DNA from: Anditalea sp035461405
Lineage (GTDB): Bacteria; Bacteroidota; Bacteroidia; Cytophagales; Cyclobacteriaceae
Assembly (NCBI GenBank): GCA_035461405.1
Contig: DATHVH010000022.1
Location: 1-27,845 of the forward strand
Length of the DNA stretch: 27,845 bases
Reading direction: 5' to 3'
The position numbers were made by a program, and so were the translations under genes. Shown here in pieces: positions 16,166 through 24,719 of the stretch. How positions within the stretch are numbered: position 1 is the first letter of the stretch; each line of letters opens with the position of its first letter. Under the pieces are notes generated by a model, which had not been told where the DNA came from, made no database searches, and worked only from the letters and a program-made list of their open reading frames with translations.

Positions 16166-18961
16166 TTAAAGACTATATCTAATCCCTAACCGGTAAGATT
16201 GGCCAAACAGGTCACCTCTCACCATACCAATATTGTAAGGATCAACTTGATGAGGGTAAGGATCAGTAGGAACAGCCAAAGGCTTTTTGATGTATAACTG
16301 ATAAGAAGTATTTAAAAGGTTGTTAGCTTTTAAGAATAATACTATCCCATTTTTGAATCCTTTGTCCAATGAAAAGTCCATTTGGGTCATAGGTTTCATA
16401 TAGTGATCAGCTCCAAAATATGGTGAAACAAAAGCAATCCTCTCACCTGCGTAGTTCAATACCAGCTGTAAGTCCAACATCTTATCTTGATTTTTATACA
16501 GCAAGCTAAGATTGGCTATGTGATTGGACTGACCTTGAAGCGGTCTGGTCTGGGATAAAATTGACCTTGATCTATCTTCATTAATTACCACTTTGGTAGT
16601 AGTTATTTCCGATTTGGTATAAGTGTAGTTTAACCTTAGACCGATTTGTTTAAAATATTTAGTATAGTCTAATTCAATCCCAAAATTAGTGGCGTCATCA
16701 AAATTTTGAGGTAGGATTCTATTAACTATAGGTTCGGCCTCAGCAGAAGTTGGTTGAGGAAATCCATATTCAATGGGGTCTATGATCTTTTTATAAAACA
16801 CTCCCAGTAAAAATTGATCCAACTGAGACGGAAAAAACTCATATCTTATGTCAGTACTATGCCCATATGATGGTCTCAAATCAGAATTTCCTCTTTCACT
16901 GTAAAAAGAATCACCTCCGCCAGCGCTCCGGATGGTAGGTACAATTTCATAAAAGCCAGGCCTACTGATCCCTTTAAAATATGTTGCCCTAATATTGGTC
17001 TTTGGATTCATCATATATTTCAAGCTCCCAGAAGGAAAAAGATCTATATAGTTCAGCTCCTTAGATAAATCAACATCATTTGAGGAAGCTGCCAAACTGT
17101 TTATCTCATATCCTTGAAAAGTTTGTTCTGATCTGAGACCTGCTTGGATATTTAATTTACTTAGGGTAATACTTGTGTTAATATATCCTGCATAAATATT
17201 TTCATATGCATCATATACAAGATTGCTCCTATCTCCACTTCCCAATGGATTCGCCATAGCTGTAAATCCAACATCTCCGAAATCATCCCAATCCACCCCT
17301 CTAAACTGTCCGAATATTTGGGCGTAATTATAAAAATTGAAGTAGTTGTCTCTAACTTTATCTCTCAGTAAGCCACCAAATAATATTTCCGTCTTATCAT
17401 TGATAATATTTGGCCTATATTTAAAATCAAGGTATAATGAAGCATCTGTATCAGAGTTTCTCTCCCATGCACGCGAATTTCGAGTTCCTTGGAAATAAAC
17501 TGACTCATTTGTAATCTTATCTTCAGAAGTAATAAATTGACCTGCTCTACTAAAAACCCCATCATCGGGTCTGTCATTTAATGCAATAGAATAAATAGCC
17601 ATCCAATTAAAGTCTAGTCTCCGACCAATATTATGTTCGCCCCTTAAGTCATAAGTCGTAATGTCCTGAAAAATATTGCTAATTCTACTGATGGGATAAA
17701 CTGCGTAATCTGTAGAGGCTACAAAAGATGTTCGTCTGACTTGATCTCTAACTCTAAATTCATTTAATAAAAACTTTCCAAAGTAAAAGCTAAGATTATT
17801 TTTTAAGTTTAATTGATAATCCCACTTAGCATGTACTGCCATTCTCTGCAGTTGAGAGCTGGTTTGTCTATCTATCAAGTCTCTCATGTTTAAAGGATTC
17901 CCTTCTAAAAAGCTGACAGATGGATCGTATATGTAATTAGAAACAGGTCTATAGGAATTTTGAAAACTTCCCCCTACCATTACTCCAAGTTTGTCGTTAA
18001 AGTATCTGTTGCCAAATGTTAAGCTTCCAAAAACATCTGGCATGGGGGTAACATTATCAATAATCATATTCTCTACGGGAAAGTCGTCGGGAGTAGCCCT
18101 ATAAGTTTCTCCGAAGACCTCTCTAGGTGACCTTTTATTTAAAAATGATCTATCATAAGTTGCAAATGGCCTTTCGAGATTCATTTGATTATAACCTATT
18201 TGTAAATCTCCCTCCAGCATAAGATTTTTTGGGGCACTTTTCATAATTAGATTAACAGTACCTCCAATTCCATCTGCTTCCATATTGGCTGTTAATGACT
18301 TGTATACCTCAAGTCTCTCAAGTAAAACTGCCGGAAAAATATCCAAGGGAACAAATCTGTTTTCATTGTCAGGAGACGGGATTTTTATACCATTTACTAA
18401 AGTATTATTGTATCTTTTGTCCATCCCCCTAATTATAGCAAACTGTGGGTCACCACTCGCATTTCTTTCAATTGAAAGTCCTGAAACTCGTTGAATTACG
18501 TTTGCTACTGTAATATCTGGAGACAGTTCGATTTGTTTGGCAGAAATGACATTTAAGACATTTGCTGAGTTCTTTTCCATTTCCCGTGCCTGCACATCTG
18601 TACCTCTCTTTTCAGCTGTTATTACAAACTCAAACAAATCATTCATTTCAGATTCCAATTCAAAATCTTTTTTTATAGGACTCCCATTTGAAAAATTGAC
18701 TTCTGAAATGTTTTTAGAATATCCCACAAAAGAAACCTCTACCAAATATTCTCTATTTGGCACATCTTTGATTAAATAAGTACCATCTAGACCTACTATG
18801 GCATATGAATGTCTTTCACCTTTTGAGTTTTTTATCTCTACTGTCGCCCCTATTAAAGGCTCTTTAGTGTCTTTATCTATCACATATCCTGCAATACTTG
18901 CAGCTTTTACGGATATGGAGAAAAGAGTGAATAGAATAGAAAATATGAACCTTGCTTTCAT
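16166..18961 (-). CDS. TonB-dependent outer-membrane receptor
   Basis: The 931-residue protein carries a signal peptide (1-20, VKA-A cleavage). A carboxypeptidase-regulatory-like domain spans 21-105 (IAGYVIDKDTKEPLIGATVEI), and the plug spans about 115-245 with ANVIQRVSGLSIERNASG, IRGMDKRYNNTLVNGIK and MEADGIGGTVNLIMKS. A 22-strand-type barrel runs to the C-terminal SYRLGIRYSL. It imports a ligand across the outer membrane using TonB energy. It is the first gene of an apparent operon with beta-helix, propeller-like and LRR lipoproteins. There is no SusD-like gene, glycosidase, sigma factor or anti-sigma gene beside it, so it is not a standard polysaccharide locus and the ligand cannot be named. 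The upstream spacer (18962-19160) has three TAAATATT words and a TTTGATAATCAAA palindrome that might be operator sites. Confidence 0.93.
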   Translation of the reverse strand: MKARFIFSILFTLFSISVKAASIAGYVIDKDTKEPLIGATVEIKNSKGERHSYAIVGLDGTYLIKDVPNREYLVEVSFVGYSKNISEVNFSNGSPIKKDFELESEMNDLFEFVITAEKRGTDVQAREMEKNSANVLNVISAKQIELSPDITVANVIQRVSGLSIERNASGDPQFAIIRGMDKRYNNTLVNGIKIPSPDNENRFVPLDIFPAVLLERLEVYKSLTANMEADGIGGTVNLIMKSAPKNLMLEGDLQIGYNQMNLERPFATYDRSFLNKRSPREVFGETYRATPDDFPVENMIIDNVTPMPDVFGSLTFGNRYFNDKLGVMVGGSFQNSYRPVSNYIYDPSVSFLEGNPLNMRDLIDRQTSSQLQRMAVHAKWDYQLNLKNNLSFYFGKFLLNEFRVRDQVRRTSFVASTDYAVYPISRISNIFQDITTYDLRGEHNIGRRLDFNWMAIYSIALNDRPDDGVFSRAGQFITSEDKITNESVYFQGTRNSRAWERNSDTDASLYLDFKYRPNIINDKTEILFGGLLRDKVRDNYFNFYNYAQIFGQFRGVDWDDFGDVGFTAMANPLGSGDRSNLVYDAYENIYAGYINTSITLSKLNIQAGLRSEQTFQGYEINSLAASSNDVDLSKELNYIDLFPSGSLKYMMNPKTNIRATYFKGISRPGFYEIVPTIRSAGGGDSFYSERGNSDLRPSYGHSTDIRYEFFPSQLDQFLLGVFYKKIIDPIEYGFPQPTSAEAEPIVNRILPQNFDDATNFGIELDYTKYFKQIGLRLNYTYTKSEITTTKVVINEDRSRSILSQTRPLQGQSNHIANLSLLYKNQDKMLDLQLVLNYAGERIAFVSPYFGADHYMKPMTQMDFSLDKGFKNGIVLFLKANNLLNTSYQLYIKKPLAVPTDPYPHQVDPYNIGMVRGDLFGQSYRLGIRYSL

Positions 18962-19083
18962 ATCACAAAGGTCGTAATCCCATATTACTTCATATTTTCC
19001 TGTGGGTTATGAATGGATTATCATGTAGAAAAAAAAGTGGATTAGTGTTAGCCCGGTGTTACCTTCAATACAAAAAAATTCAT

Positions 19084-19125
19084 TAAATATTTGATAATCA
19101 AACAATTAAATATTAACTAAATATT
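19084..19125. promoter_or_regulatory. repeated TAAATATT words and palindrome upstream of the receptor gene
   Basis: TAAATATT occurs at 19084-19091, 19107-19114 and 19118-19125 (steps of 23 and 11, close to whole helical turns). TTTGATAATCAAA, a 13-base palindrome, lies at 19090-19102. Together they resemble an operator about 125-165 bases upstream of the receptor start. The AT-rich background makes chance possible, and no exact -7 box was found. Confidence 0.3.
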
Positions 19126-19169
19126 AATTTTCACTTAAATAGACCCACAACAGTTTGGGTTTTATATAC

Positions 19170-19203
19170 AAAAAGCCAGACCTAATTAAAGATCTGGCTT
19201 TTT
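19170..19203 (-). terminator. intrinsic terminator of clpC
   Basis: AAAAAGCCAGA (19170-19180) and TCTGGCTTTTT (19193-19203) pair over 11 bases around a 12-base loop. A T-tract is present on either strand. It follows the clpC stop by 19 bases and insulates the receptor operon. Confidence 0.85.
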
Positions 19204-19222
19204 GTATTATTCTAAAATAATC

Positions 19223-21754
19223 TTAATTATTATCAGCGTTTTCCTTTTTAGTAACCGTGATATTTAACTCATCTCCTTCTCCAGGATAATCTGCTATGAT
19301 GACATCGCCACTTACCAGTTCACCTTTGAGAATTTCTTCCGCTATGGCATCTTCAAGATATTTCTGAATCGCTCTATTTAGCGGTCTTGCTCCATACTGC
19401 TGATCGTAACCTTTCTCAGATAAGAAATCTTTGGCCTGATCTGTCAACTCTATTTTATATCCAAGATCAGTAATTCTCTTAAACAGTTTTGCTAAGCTGA
19501 TATCTATGATTTCATGGATATTATCTTTAGTAAGTGAGTTGAACACTACCACATCATCCAGTCTGTTAAGGAATTCAGGGCTGAAGGCTTTCTTCAAAGC
19601 ACTCTGGATAGTAGACTTCATGACATCGTCTTGGTTCTCTATCTTTGCTTTGGAAGCAAAACCAATTCCCGATCCAAAATCTTTCAGATCTCTGACCCCA
19701 ATATTGGAAGTCATGATAATGATCGTGTTTCTAAAATCCACTCTTCTACCAAGTCCGTCAGTCAAGATACCGTCATCCAGTACCTGAAGCAACAGGTTGA
19801 ATACATCTGGGTGAGCTTTTTCAATCTCATCCAAGAGTACTACACTGTAAGGCTTTCTTCTGACTTTTTCGGTAAGCTGTCCACCTTCTTCATATCCTAC
19901 ATAGCCCGGAGGCGCTCCCACTAGTCTGGACACACTGAATTTCTCCATGTATTCAGACATATCTATTCTGATCAGGGCTTCATCCTTATCAAATAGATAG
20001 GTTGCAAGCATTTTGGCAAGTTCTGTTTTACCTACACCGGTTGGACCTAGGAAAATAAAACTACCAATTGGCTTTTTAGGATCTTTCAGACCCACTCTGG
20101 TTCTTTGAATAGCTTTAGTAAGTTTTTTAATAGCTTCATCCTGACCTACTACCCTACCTTTCAGCACTTGGTTCATATTAAGCAGCTTTGCTCCTTCATT
20201 TTGGGCAATCCGCTTAGCAGGAATTCCTGTCATCATGGCAATAACTTCCGCCACATTATCTTCTTCTACTGTATAGCGCTTAGTTTTACTTTCCTCTTCC
20301 CAGCGGGTTTTGGCGTTTTCCAACTGCTCTAACAGTTTCTTTTCTCTATCTCGAAGTTGGGCAGCCTCTTCATATTTCTGACTTTTGACTACCTTATTCT
20401 TTTCTACTTTAATTTCTTCCACTTCTTCCTCGAGCTTAATAATATCATCAGGCACGTGGATATTATTGATGTGGACACGAGCTCCTGCTTCATCTAAAAT
20501 ATCTATAGCTTTATCCGGCAGAAATCTGTCAGAGATATATCTATCAGAAAGATGAACACATGCTTCTATTGCTTCTTTAGTATAATTCACATTGTGGTGG
20601 TCCTCATACTTGTCTTTGATATTTTCTAAGATCTGAATAGTTTCCTCTGGTGAGGTGGCATCCACCATTACCATCTGGAATCTTCTAGCCAATGCGCCAT
20701 CCTTTTCTATATACTGACGATATTCATCTAGAGTAGTGGCACCAATACATTGAATTTCTCCACGCGCCAAAGCTGGCTTGAACATATTGGATGCATCCAG
20801 TGATCCACTGGCTCCACCTGCTCCCACTATGGTATGCAGCTCATCTATAAATAAGATCACATTTGGTGATTTTTCAAGCTCGTTCATCACGGCTTTCATT
20901 CTTTCCTCAAATTGACCTCTATATTTAGTGCCTGCTACCAACGATGCCAGATCTAGAGTAACTACGCGCTTATTGAATAAAACACGAGAAACTTTTTTCT
21001 GGATAATTCTAAGTGCAAGACCTTCTGCAATGGCAGTTTTACCAACACCTGGCTCCCCTATAAGTATAGGGTTGTTCTTCTTCCTTCTGGAAAGAATCTG
21101 CGCCACACGTTCGATTTCTTTTTCTCTACCGATGATAGGATCAAGCTTATCGTCCTCTCCCATACGGGTAAGATCACGTCCAAAATTATCCAATACTGGA
21201 GTTCTTGATTTTTCAGCAGTACCTTTGGACGAGCCAGAAGAACTACTGGAAGAACCAAATAACTTACTGCTGTCCTCATCCGGATCATCTGCCTCTGCCC
21301 TTGATCTAGGGTTTTGGTCAGTTTGATATTCCAGCATTTCTTTTACAGCATCGTAATTCGTATCAAACTTTTGAAGTATCTGAGTAGCTATATTATCTTC
21401 ATCTCTTAAAATGGAAAGCAGCAGATGTTCAGTGCCGATAAGTTGGCTCTTAAATATCTTAGCTTCCAGATAAGTGATTTTTAATACTTTTTCTGATTGC
21501 CGGGTAAGTGGAATGTTAGCCAGGTTCTTCACGTTATGGTTGGCAGTACCTTTGACGGCACGCTCTATAGCATTACGTAAATCTTCTAACGGTACCCCCA
21601 GTTTCTTTAAGATGGAAACAGCAACACCTTCGCCTTCTCGAATCATTCCGAGTAAGAGGTGTTCTGTACCAATGTAATCATGCCCTAACCGCAAAGCTTC
21701 CTCACGGCTGAGAGAGATCACCTCTTTAACTCTATTTGAAAATTTTGCTTCCAT
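19223..21754 (-). CDS. clpC: ATP-dependent Clp protease ATP-binding subunit ClpC
   Basis: The 843-residue AAA+ unfoldase feeds proteins to ClpP. The double Clp-N domain (1-145) has EHLLLGMIREGEGVA and EHLLLSILRDEDNIA. A Ser-rich linker follows at 162-178. AAA module 1 has Walker A GEPGVGKT (233-240) and Walker B LFIDELH (301-307). The coiled middle domain with a UVR motif (about 440-490, QKYEEAAQLRDREKKLLEQLE) marks it as ClpC rather than ClpA or ClpB. AAA module 2 has GPTGVGKT (570-577), and GSGIGF after SNIGVRDLKDF is the ClpP-docking loop. It is cytoplasmic. Neither clpP nor the mcsA/mcsB/ctsR genes of Firmicutes clpC operons are adjacent. It lies 67 bases after the WbqC-family gene and could be co-transcribed with it. 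A strong terminator follows. Confidence 0.96.
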   Translation of the reverse strand: MEAKFSNRVKEVISLSREEALRLGHDYIGTEHLLLGMIREGEGVAVSILKKLGVPLEDLRNAIERAVKGTANHNVKNLANIPLTRQSEKVLKITYLEAKIFKSQLIGTEHLLLSILRDEDNIATQILQKFDTNYDAVKEMLEYQTDQNPRSRAEADDPDEDSSKLFGSSSSSSGSSKGTAEKSRTPVLDNFGRDLTRMGEDDKLDPIIGREKEIERVAQILSRRKKNNPILIGEPGVGKTAIAEGLALRIIQKKVSRVLFNKRVVTLDLASLVAGTKYRGQFEERMKAVMNELEKSPNVILFIDELHTIVGAGGASGSLDASNMFKPALARGEIQCIGATTLDEYRQYIEKDGALARRFQMVMVDATSPEETIQILENIKDKYEDHHNVNYTKEAIEACVHLSDRYISDRFLPDKAIDILDEAGARVHINNIHVPDDIIKLEEEVEEIKVEKNKVVKSQKYEEAAQLRDREKKLLEQLENAKTRWEEESKTKRYTVEEDNVAEVIAMMTGIPAKRIAQNEGAKLLNMNQVLKGRVVGQDEAIKKLTKAIQRTRVGLKDPKKPIGSFIFLGPTGVGKTELAKMLATYLFDKDEALIRIDMSEYMEKFSVSRLVGAPPGYVGYEEGGQLTEKVRRKPYSVVLLDEIEKAHPDVFNLLLQVLDDGILTDGLGRRVDFRNTIIIMTSNIGVRDLKDFGSGIGFASKAKIENQDDVMKSTIQSALKKAFSPEFLNRLDDVVVFNSLTKDNIHEIIDISLAKLFKRITDLGYKIELTDQAKDFLSEKGYDQQYGARPLNRAIQKYLEDAIAEEILKGELVSGDVIIADYPGEGDELNITVTKKENADNN

Positions 21755-21821
21755 TTATTTCCTTTCTTAAGTAATGTCGTTCTTTCGTTAATGTAAGGGA
21801 ATTTGCTGTAAAAACACAATC

Positions 21822-22487
21822 CTACCTCGTATTGTTCAATAACTTTCTATCAGAGGCGGCAATTATTTTACTGGCATTGGGACCTTCGCAAAACATTAAA
21901 TCTATAATGCTGAGGTTAGGCACAAAGTCTAAGCCAAACAATTGCATATATTTAGCCGGATAGTAGATGTATCTACGTTCAAAAGGGGTTTTAGGATGTA
22001 TTATTCCACGAATATCTTTAATATCAAGATTTTCTACATACTCATTGCTAAACTCCAAATTGACAGACAGCCTTAAAAACTTAAGACAAAGTGACAGTAA
22101 ATCAAGGTTTAAATCAAATAAATGTCCTGAATGTCTATTGATTATTGATTCAAGATCAGGAAAAAGATATTCGAAAAAAGGTGCCTTGCCGTACGCACTC
22201 TGTATTCCCCGCAGATGTAATTTTTTCCAATTCTGCTCCTCGTCTATTAAAATATCCTTGTAAGGGATCTTTTTGTTACCCCCCCGTACCGGAATGCTCA
22301 GATCTTCTACCTTGTTGGCCATCAATACTGAGGCCCTGTTGCGGTAGGTCTGCTTCTGATAGTGTTCCTGTTTTTCTATGACTATAGTATCATATCCACC
22401 TATGGCAACAAAAAATTCTATCGGAGGTAAATATAATAAATCTACCGCAATAATTTTCGATTTATCATAAATCTCACTATCAGACAT
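21822..22487 (-). CDS. WbqC family protein
   Basis: A 221-residue protein of the WbqC-like family. LLYLPPIEFFVAIGGYD (17-32) and EHYQKQTYRNRASV (41-54) are the family's signature blocks. The family sits in O-antigen or amino-sugar gene sets in some bacteria and elsewhere in Bacteroidota next to unrelated housekeeping genes; its reaction is not established. I chose the ATG at 22487. An in-frame TTG at 22529 would add 14 residues, but those codons fall in the intergenic GTATCAA heptamer repeat, and WbqC proteins usually begin shortly before the YLP block. It is followed by clpC after 67 bases and preceded by the YciO-type gene across a spacer of repeats, all on the minus strand. Confidence 0.85.
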   Translation of the reverse strand: MSDSEIYDKSKIIAVDLLYLPPIEFFVAIGGYDTIVIEKQEHYQKQTYRNRASVLMANKVEDLSIPVRGGNKKIPYKDILIDEEQNWKKLHLRGIQSAYGKAPFFEYLFPDLESIINRHSGHLFDLNLDLLSLCLKFLRLSVNLEFSNEYVENLDIKDIRGIIHPKTPFERRYIYYPAKYMQLFGLDFVPNLSIIDLMFCEGPNASKIIAASDRKLLNNTR

Positions 22488-22515
22488 ACTGTAAATTTTT
22501 TGGGTATAAGTTTGG

Positions 22516-22543
22516 GTATCAAGTATCAAGATATTAGTATCAA
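22516..22543. repeat. GTATCAA heptamer tandem repeat
   Basis: GTATCAA at 22516-22522, 22523-22529 and 22537-22543, with a degenerate unit GATATTA at 22530-22536, gives four in-phase 7-base units. An inverted copy (TTGATAC) lies at 22616-22622. Confidence 0.7.
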
Positions 22544-22625
22544 GATGAAATTTGGTAGTCTATAGTTCATAACATCGTAATCCAAGGTATGTGGCTGCAT
22601 TGAGCAGATTTGGGTTGATACTTTT

Positions 22626-22660
22626 GTACGACGTACAAAGTACCAGGTACCAAGTAAAAC
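22626..22660. repeat. GTACCAA/GTACCAG heptamer tandem repeat
   Basis: Five in-phase 7-base units, GTACGAC, GTACAAA, GTACCAG, GTACCAA and GTAAAAC, occupy 22626-22660. There is no coding potential. They lie between the WbqC-family and YciO-type genes. Confidence 0.7.
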
Positions 22661-22674
22661 AGGATACATTGGAA

Positions 22675-22695
22675 ATCCGACATCCGACATCCTCA
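22675..22695. repeat. ATCCGAC heptamer tandem repeat
   Basis: Units ATCCGAC, ATCCGAC and ATCCTCA run in 7-base phase up to three bases before the stop codon (22699-22701) of the YciO-type gene. A degenerate equivalent lies at 5126-5146. Confidence 0.7.
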
Positions 22696-22698
22696 TCA

Positions 22699-23328
22699 TC
22701 AAAGTATGTCATCCACATTTCCCAGACCTTCCCTTACTATCACTATTTCCTCACCGGTACAGTCCAAAATAGTGGAGCCTATATTATTTCCATATCCCCC
22801 ATCTATTACCACATCTACCATGTCACGGTATTTTTCATAGATCAGTTCTGGATCGGTGCTGTATTCTATTACGTCATCCTCATCACGGATGGAAGTGGTG
22901 ACTATCGGACCGCCGAGCTCCTTTACCAGTGTCCGAGGGATAGAATGATCAGGAACCCTGATACCAACGGTTTTCTTTTTACTGTTCAGCAGCTTGGGTA
23001 CATTGTTGTTGGCATTTAAAATAAAGGTATAGGGGCCGGGAAGCGCCTTTTTCATAACCTTAAATATAGGTGTATTCACAGTTCTGGTGTAATCCGAAAT
23101 ATCACTTAGATCATAACAGATAAATGAGAAATTCTGATCCTTTGGCTTCACACCTTTGATTTGGCAGATACGCTGAATCGCTTTCTGATTAAAAATATCA
23201 CAACCAATACCGTATACAGTATCGGTGGGATAAATGATTATACCACCATCCCTAAGGACATCTACTATATGTTGGACTCTTCTCGGATCGGGATTTTCGG
23301 GGTATAGTTTAATGAATTCTGCAGGCAT
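22699..23328 (-). CDS. yciO: Sua5/YciO/YrdC family protein, YciO-like (threonylcarbamoyl-AMP synthase fold)
   Basis: The 209-residue protein has the YrdC fold: IIIYPTDTVYGIGCD (30-44), the ICQIKGVKPKDQNFSFIC region (54-71), LPGPYTFIL (96-104), VGIRVPDH (121-128) and VREGLGNVDDIL at the C-terminus. The family's TsaC/Sua5 members make threonylcarbamoyl-AMP from threonine, bicarbonate and ATP for the t6A modification of ANN-decoding tRNAs. The opening KLYPENPDPRRVQHIVDVLRDGG and the NFSFICYDLSDIS stretch look closer to E. coli YciO, whose role is less certain, than to TsaC. If no other TsaC exists in the genome, this protein would have to make t6A (inference). It is cytoplasmic. The gene diverges from mltG across a 349-base spacer. 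Confidence 0.88.
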   Translation of the reverse strand: MPAEFIKLYPENPDPRRVQHIVDVLRDGGIIIYPTDTVYGIGCDIFNQKAIQRICQIKGVKPKDQNFSFICYDLSDISDYTRTVNTPIFKVMKKALPGPYTFILNANNNVPKLLNSKKKTVGIRVPDHSIPRTLVKELGGPIVTTSIRDEDDVIEYSTDPELIYEKYRDMVDVVIDGGYGNNIGSTILDCTGEEIVIVREGLGNVDDIL

Positions 23329-23677
23329 AATAGGTCAGGTTTTTTCGATTAAAAAAAGAACAGCATAAAGATAAGCAAAAAACGTACGGTTATTTACAAG
23401 AGCCTCAACACATCCAATTTCCCACCAAAATTTACCTTTAATAAATCAAAGAGTAGACCGTAATGCAAGTGTATATATAAATTATAATTATAGCTCTTGG
23501 GGTAGGTACATTTTCTATTAACTATCTGTTGCCTCCTTTTTCTTAATACTTATGTTTGAACCTTTTAGTCCTCATTTATATTTCATTTACACTTTGTTGC
23601 GGATCACCGCGTAGAAATGATTCATTAAAATTGCCTATTTTTGGAAAAAAAATTGGAAATACTGCGTTAAGAATATA
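23329..23677. other. divergent intergenic spacer between the yciO-type gene and mltG
   Basis: I see no gene here. It is AT-rich, with a small GCGG-ATCA-CCGC hairpin at 23599-23610 and a distant 7-base inverted pair (CAAGAGC near 23398, GCTCTTG near 23494). The mltG -7 box lies at 23636. The 7-base repeats of the previous spacer are absent. Confidence 0.5.
23636..23643 (+). promoter_or_regulatory. candidate -7 box of the mltG operon
   Basis: TATTTTTG matches TAnnTTTG exactly and lies 34 bases before the mltG start. The best TTG-containing stretch upstream is too far (36 bases), so the -33 element is not identified. Confidence 0.4.
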
Positions 23678-24715
23678 ATGAACGATAAAAAAACAAAAAG
23701 ATACTTAATAGCCGTTATTGCCTTTACGGTACTGATGATCACCCTGTCCTTCTATTTCTATCAGGGATTCTTCAGCCCAAATGCATTAATAGATAAGGAG
23801 GAGCCGGCTTATGTTAAAATTCCTCGGAATGCGACCTTCAAACAAGTTACGGATAGCCTTTTGCAAAACGATATCCTAAATGACATCATCACATTCAGTT
23901 TTGTAGCTAAGGTGACCGGATATCAGGATGAGATCAAACCGGGTTTATATAAAATAGAACCCAAAATGAACAACCATGCTCTCGTGAAATTGCTTTCCTC
24001 AGGAAGACAGTCCCCAGTTCGGTTGACCTTTAACAATATTCGAACAAAGGAAGAGCTTGCTGAAAAAATCACCCGTAATCTCGAAATAGAATCGGAAGAA
24101 TTTCATGCCCTACTGATTGATACAGCTTATATAGCAAAATTTGATTTTGAGCCGGAAACTGTCATGAGCATGTTTATCCCAAACACATATGAAGTATGGT
24201 GGAATGTGACTGCCGACGGACTGTTTGATCGGATGTTCAAAGAATATGAAAATTTTTGGAACGAGGAAAGGTCTCAGAGATTGACCGATCTAAAGCTAGA
24301 CAGAAAGGAAGTATCCACCCTAGCCTCCATCGTACAGGCAGAAACTCAGAAAGCAGATGAGCGACCACGTGTGGCAGGTGTTTACCTAAACCGATTGGGT
24401 AAAGGAATGGCGCTGCAGGCTGATCCCACCCTGGTATATGCCCACCAAGATTTCGGGTTAAAGCGTGTGCTGAATGTGCATAAAGAAATAGACAGTCCCT
24501 ATAATACCTATAAATATGCAGGACTTCCTCCAGGTCCGATTAATCTGCCGGATATTTCAGCCATAGATGCAGTTTTAAAATTTGAGGATCATAAATACAT
24601 ATATTTTTGCGCCAAAGATGATTTTTCCGGCTACCATGCCTTTGCTGTCAGCTATGATGAACACCTTCGTAATGCGCGCAGGTATCAGCAGGCATTGAAT
24701 AGAGCTAATTATTGA
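23678..24715 (+). CDS. mltG: endolytic transglycosylase MltG
   Basis: The 345-residue protein is a single-pass inner-membrane enzyme (membrane segment about 9-28) that cuts nascent peptidoglycan glycan strands and limits their length. A LysM-like region spans about 45-110. The YceG/MltG catalytic domain carries FIPNTYEVWW (166-175), LASIVQAETQKADERPRVAGVYLNR (215-239) with the catalytic Glu222 in AET, and LQADPTLVYA (246-255). The residue before the conserved AET is Gln where E. coli MltG has Glu, a common variant outside Proteobacteria (from memory). PPGPINLPDISAIDAVL near the end is also typical. It is the first gene of a plus-strand operon, with the thioesterase gene four bases downstream. 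Confidence 0.95.
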   Translation: MNDKKTKRYLIAVIAFTVLMITLSFYFYQGFFSPNALIDKEEPAYVKIPRNATFKQVTDSLLQNDILNDIITFSFVAKVTGYQDEIKPGLYKIEPKMNNHALVKLLSSGRQSPVRLTFNNIRTKEELAEKITRNLEIESEEFHALLIDTAYIAKFDFEPETVMSMFIPNTYEVWWNVTADGLFDRMFKEYENFWNEERSQRLTDLKLDRKEVSTLASIVQAETQKADERPRVAGVYLNRLGKGMALQADPTLVYAHQDFGLKRVLNVHKEIDSPYNTYKYAGLPPGPINLPDISAIDAVLKFEDHKYIYFCAKDDFSGYHAFAVSYDEHLRNARRYQQALNRANY

Positions 24716-24719
24716 TTAT

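Noticed and set aside
14738..18961. A SusC/SusD polysaccharide utilization locus
   Set aside because: The receptor is followed by a beta-helix lipoprotein, not a SusD-like protein, and no carbohydrate-active enzyme or regulator is nearby.
18966..18973. A -7 box (GACCTTTG on the minus strand) for the receptor operon
   Set aside because: It lies only four bases from the start codon, has one mismatch and no -33 partner.
20928..21326. A 132-codon plus-strand frame inside clpC
   Set aside because: It is antisense to conserved ClpC sequence, low in complexity and without family features.
22488..22529. A 14-residue N-terminal extension of the WbqC-family protein from a TTG start
   Set aside because: The added codons run into the GTATCAA heptamer repeat and the ATG at 22487 fits the family's usual N-terminus.
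22516..22695. A CRISPR array
   Set aside because: The units are 7 bases with no spacers, and no cas genes are present.
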